This document shows, piece by piece, positions 61,165 to 64,000 of a DNA stretch of 64,000 nucleotides. Position 1 is the stretch's first letter; every line of letters starts with the position of its first letter. The notes under the pieces were generated by a model. The model saw only the letters and a program-made list of their open reading frames with translations, ran no database searches and was not told the origin of the DNA. A program made the position numbers and the translations under genes. The DNA is from Verrucomicrobiota bacterium (GTDB lineage Bacteria; Verrucomicrobiota; Verrucomicrobiia; Chthoniobacterales; Chthoniobacteraceae). The stretch lies in contig VFJQ01000008.1 of the NCBI GenBank assembly GCA_009885995.1, forward strand, positions 1-64,000, in the 5' to 3' direction.

Positions 61165-62053
61165 GTGGCGGGCAGGCGGGTTGGGTTCCGAAAGTTAGCT
61201 GATTGAGTGTTCCTATGCGCGAGAGACGTAGCCTTGGAAAAGCTTTTTGCCACTCCCGTTCGAGAAGTAAGCTGGCGCGCTCGGCGATGGAAAACAGCAA
61301 TTCGTAGTCCTCGCCGTCGTTCCAAGCTTGTGCCGACTTGCAGCCGCGCGTCACAGGCACCGACTTGATCGAATATCCGCAACCGCTCGCGCAGGCGAGC
61401 CGCTGCAGGTCGGCGGCGAGGCCATCGCTGAGGTCCATCATCGCGTGCGGGAGGAAGTGCGCGGCGAGCCAGCGGGCCTCGGCGAGGCGCGGGGTGAAGT
61501 CGAGATGTTTGCCCGCGAGCGAGCCGCCGAGGCGACCGGTGACATATAATGCGTCGCCCGCTCGGCCGCCGCTGCGGCGCACGCAGCGGGTGCGCTCGAC
61601 TTCGCCGGTGAGGGCGACATTGATGAAGACGGCGCCGGGCGAACGCGCGGTCTCGCCGCCGACGATGCCGACGCCAAACTTGCGCGCGGCCTTCGCGATG
61701 CCGGCGTAAAGCCCATCGAGCCATGCGACCGGCTGCGTGCGCGGCACGGCGACGGTGATGAGTGCGTGCCGCGGTTCGCCGCCCATCGCGGCGATGTCGC
61801 TGATCGCGCGACAGAGCGCCTTCCACCCGACGCGGCGCGGGTCGGCGTCCGGTGCGAAGTGGACGTGCTCGATGACGCAGTCGGTCTTGAGGAGCTGCCA
61901 GCGGCGGTCGCGCGGGCGTCCGATGACGGCGCAATCATCGCCCGGTCCGGTGAGCACATCCGCGCCGGCAGGTTGGCCGCGCAGGAGCCGGGCGACCAGC
62001 GCGTCTTCGCCGAGGTCGGCGAGGGTCAGGAGGGCTGGAAGTTTTGCGCCCAC
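61133..62053 (-). CDS. thiL: Thiamine-monophosphate kinase
   Basis: A PurM-like kinase making thiamine diphosphate from the monophosphate. Motifs are TGPGDDCAVI, LLKTDCVIEHVHF, AISDIAAMGGEP, GIVGGETARSPG and HAMMDLSDGLAADL. The start is uncertain. GTG at 62053 gives 306 residues and a 28-base overlap with the CPBP gene. A CTG at 62029 would overlap its stop as CTGA and start at TLADLGEDALV, where the family normally begins. The C-terminal frame overlaps tsaE. Confidence 0.93.
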   Translation of the reverse strand: MGAKLPALLTLADLGEDALVARLLRGQPAGADVLTGPGDDCAVIGRPRDRRWQLLKTDCVIEHVHFAPDADPRRVGWKALCRAISDIAAMGGEPRHALITVAVPRTQPVAWLDGLYAGIAKAARKFGVGIVGGETARSPGAVFINVALTGEVERTRCVRRSGGRAGDALYVTGRLGGSLAGKHLDFTPRLAEARWLAAHFLPHAMMDLSDGLAADLQRLACASGCGYSIKSVPVTRGCKSAQAWNDGEDYELLFSIAERASLLLEREWQKAFPRLRLSRIGTLNQLTFGTQPACPPRGYDHFRQTL

Positions 62054-62850
62054 GTGAAGATGGCGAGTTGCACTCCGTTGAACGTCATGTGCATCGCGAT
62101 CGGCACGACCAGCGAGCCGCTCCACTCGTAGGCGAGCGTGAGGGCGAGGGCGAGCACGAGCAATGCAGGCAGCGCGACGATATTGACGTGGATCGCGGCG
62201 AAGAGCGTCGCGGTGAAAACCGCGCTCGCAAGCGCTCCAGCCCAGCCTTTGAACGTCGCGTAGAAGTAGCCGCGGAAGATGGTCTCCTCGACGATGGGCT
62301 GGAAGATGACGGCGACGAAAAGGAGCAACGCGAGGTTCTGGCGATCGCCGGATTGTGCGACCTGCCGGTAGAGCTTCACGACGTCCTGCTCCTGGGCGCC
62401 GTCCTGGAGCGCGAATTGGACGAGCTGCGCGAGGATGTGCATGAGCGGGTAGATGGCCGCGACCATGAGCGCTCCCACGAGCGCCGCGCGCCACACGGGC
62501 CACCGCCGCAGGCCGAACAATTCGACCGGCGAAATCCGCCGGATCCGCAAGAACCCGACGAGCAGGCCGAGGAGCCCGAGGAAGAAGATCATGTTCGGGA
62601 TGATGTGCTCGGCCTTGAGTTTCGGTGCCGGCGCCGGCGCGCTGCCGCCCGCAGCCGCTTGACCGACAACGAGGAGCGCGAAATAGCCGCACAAAAAGAA
62701 GCTGATGAGCAGGTCGGGCAGACCGAGCGCTTGGGCCTGCACGCGCCCACCCGTTTCCCAAACGCGCCGCAGCAGCCGAGCTCCGAGGATCACCCCGGGC
62801 AGCGCGAAGATGACCATGGCCCAGAGCAGGGCCGTGACAGGTTCGTTCAC
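62026..62850 (-). CDS. CPBP-family intramembrane glutamic protease
   Basis: A 274-residue membrane protein with about seven helices. The CAAX-protease/bacteriocin-processing signature is present: VEETIFRGYFY (EExxxR), AAIHVNIVALP and PIAMHMTFNGVQL, which form the glutamate/histidine active site. The substrate is unknown; relatives act in immunity or membrane protein processing. The GTG start at 62850 overlaps the sppA stop as GTGA, so it pairs with a second envelope protease. A Gly/Ala/Pro loop (about 66-76) separates the first helices from the core. Confidence 0.92.
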   Translation of the reverse strand: MNEPVTALLWAMVIFALPGVILGARLLRRVWETGGRVQAQALGLPDLLISFFLCGYFALLVVGQAAAGGSAPAPAPKLKAEHIIPNMIFFLGLLGLLVGFLRIRRISPVELFGLRRWPVWRAALVGALMVAAIYPLMHILAQLVQFALQDGAQEQDVVKLYRQVAQSGDRQNLALLLFVAVIFQPIVEETIFRGYFYATFKGWAGALASAVFTATLFAAIHVNIVALPALLVLALALTLAYEWSGSLVVPIAMHMTFNGVQLAIFTWAQNFQPS

Positions 62851-63860
62851 GGGGCGAAGAAGCTCGGAAGATAATATGCCCGGCCCGGCTCGAGCTTCGG
62901 CAGCGCGGCGTGCAGATCGACCTCGACCTTGTGCGAGCCATCTGCCTTCCCGAGCAGGCGCAGGAAGCGACTCAAGCCAATCGGCGAGGCGTAGCGGACG
63001 ATGCGAGCGTTCTTGGCGCCGCTGAGCGCGATGGCCTTGGCGTAGGCGTCCTCGACCTCGCCGACCTGGTCCACGAGCTTCGCCGCGAGTGCGTCCTTGC
63101 CGCTCACGACGCGACCGTCGGCGACGCCGTTTTTGAGCTGATCGATGGGCAGCTTCCGTTCCTTCGCCACGATGCCGACGAACTTGTCGTAAGTCTGCAT
63201 GACCATCTTCTGGACGTAGTCTTTTTCCTCGTCGGAGAGGTCGCGCGAGCCGCTGAGCATGTCCTTGAAGGCGCCGCTTTTGAACGTGACGAACTCAAGC
63301 CCAACCTTGTCGAAGAGTGTCTTGTATTTGAGCGACTGCATGATGACGCCGATCGAGCCGGTGAAGCTCGTCTCGTGGGCGATGAGGTGGCTGCCGCCGC
63401 ACGCGACGTAGTAGCCGCCGCTCGCCGCCATCGAGCCCATGTAGATGACGACAGGCTTTTTCTTCTCGTCGCGAAATCTGCGGACGGCGTTGTAGATCGT
63501 GTCGCTGGCGGTGACTTCGCCGCCGGGCGAGTCGATGTGGAGGACGACGGCCTTGATTGCCTTGTCGTCGGCCGCCTGGCGAAGCTGGACCTTGATGTCG
63601 TCCACGGCGGTGTCGGCGAAGGCGCCCGGCTCGAAGCCGCTGATGACGCCACGCAGGTGGACGACGAGGATCTTGTCCGCGTCGCCCTTTTCTTTCGCCG
63701 GCGTGAGCACGGTTTCCTCGAATTTTTCCACCCCGCTGGAAACGCTCACGGCACTGCCGGATCCGCCGAGGAAGACCACGTTCACGACGAGGCTGAGCCC
63801 GAGCAGAAACAGCGAGACGATCAGCGCGGAAACGAGGCAGCCGGAGCGTGGCGGATTCAT
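62847..63860 (-). CDS. sppA: Signal peptide peptidase SppA (36K-type)
   Basis: A 337-residue membrane-anchored serine peptidase. One N-terminal helix (about 9-32) precedes a ClpP-like fold. The nucleophile serine is in MGSMAASGGYYVAC, with TGSIGVIMQ following, and the general-base lysine is the probable KD in TFKSGAFKDM. VLHIDSPGGEVTAS is the typical strand before. It degrades leftover signal peptides in the membrane. The ATG at 63860 starts MNPPRSGCLVSAL; upstream residues do not fit. It is the first gene of the operon that includes CPBP, thiL, tsaE and tsaB. Confidence 0.94.
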   Translation of the reverse strand: MNPPRSGCLVSALIVSLFLLGLSLVVNVVFLGGSGSAVSVSSGVEKFEETVLTPAKEKGDADKILVVHLRGVISGFEPGAFADTAVDDIKVQLRQAADDKAIKAVVLHIDSPGGEVTASDTIYNAVRRFRDEKKKPVVIYMGSMAASGGYYVACGGSHLIAHETSFTGSIGVIMQSLKYKTLFDKVGLEFVTFKSGAFKDMLSGSRDLSDEEKDYVQKMVMQTYDKFVGIVAKERKLPIDQLKNGVADGRVVSGKDALAAKLVDQVGEVEDAYAKAIALSGAKNARIVRYASPIGLSRFLRLLGKADGSHKVEVDLHAALPKLEPGRAYYLPSFFAP

Positions 63861-63972
63861 GAGGCGCGCACCGTGGAGGAGAAGCACGGCGTCGGCAAGC
63901 TCCCCGGACATTTCACTTGCGCCGGAGGGCGTCCCGGGGTGCATTCTTTGGGTTCAACGAACGACTCGCGTC

Positions 63973-64000
63973 ATGCCTTCCGCTGAAAAACAAGACTTGG
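63973..64000 (+). CDS. Possible start of a gene running off the window
   Basis: An ATG at 63973 opens MPSAEKQDL and continues past the edge. It is divergent from sppA with a 112-base gap, a reasonable promoter space. Only nine codons are visible, so the product cannot be identified and the call rests on position and an open frame. Confidence 0.35.

Overview
The window is GC-rich, tightly packed bacterial DNA that looks like Verrucomicrobiota. The best evidence is a five-gene block (12278-19413) matching the Akkermansia Amuc_1098-Amuc_1102 secretin/PilM/Amuc_1100 pilus-like locus in order and architecture. A DUF1501 plus PSD1 planctomycete-type cytochrome pair, a delta-60 repeat exported protein and a CobA-HemD fusion fit this. 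LPS genes (kdsA, lptC/A/B-like, an MsbA-like exporter) indicate a diderm envelope. The species cannot be named from sequence alone.

Layout. 1-2220 (+): end of a HupE/UreJ-like protein and cobA-hemD. 2271-19413 (-): about 17 kb on one strand, read from the right: pilus-like operon, coaE, rho, rnd, ccsA-like, hemA, hemC, a cyclase-like membrane protein, recR, photolyase, a lipoprotein and an acetyltransferase. 19592-26937 (-, with one + gene): DUF1501 and PSD1 genes, a divergent GH18-like gene, a thioredoxin/haem/PDZ protein and a coiled-coil protein. 26971-30544: a decapitated GH5-like gene, a fatty acid hydroxylase, a haem-c protein and a rhodanese. 30720-41594 (-): aroE, gltX, hisH, hisB, a membrane-anchored protein, a phosphoesterase, a redoxin-like protein, frr, pyrH, a hybrid histidine kinase and apt. 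41645-46211: the delta-60 protein and an antitoxin/PIN-toxin pair whose toxin is frameshifted. 46263-53370: purB, a 59-residue protein, then the plus-strand exporter-kdsA-lptC-lptA-lptB-hpf run. 53447-64000: a prepilin, glgB, a glycosyltransferase, tRNA(CAU), an MTH1-like NUDIX hydrolase, a DUF423 protein, then the minus-strand operon sppA-CPBP-thiL-tsaE-tsaB-nucleotidyltransferase.

The genes form functional blocks. Three tetrapyrrole genes (hemA, hemC, cobA-hemD) lie near a cytochrome assembly protein, and several c-type haem proteins are encoded nearby. kdsA, the lpt genes and the exporter make and move LPS. The secretin-PilM block, with a lone prepilin elsewhere, suggests a trans-envelope pilus or secretion machine whose ATPase and platform genes are not here. 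Many neighbours share NTGA stop/start overlaps, including GTG and TTG starts. Intergenic space is small and partly filled by a dispersed palindromic repeat. The least ordinary items are the pilus-like operon, a cyclase homologue that has lost its catalytic residues, the PIN toxin broken by a 7-bp duplication, and the truncated glycosidase.
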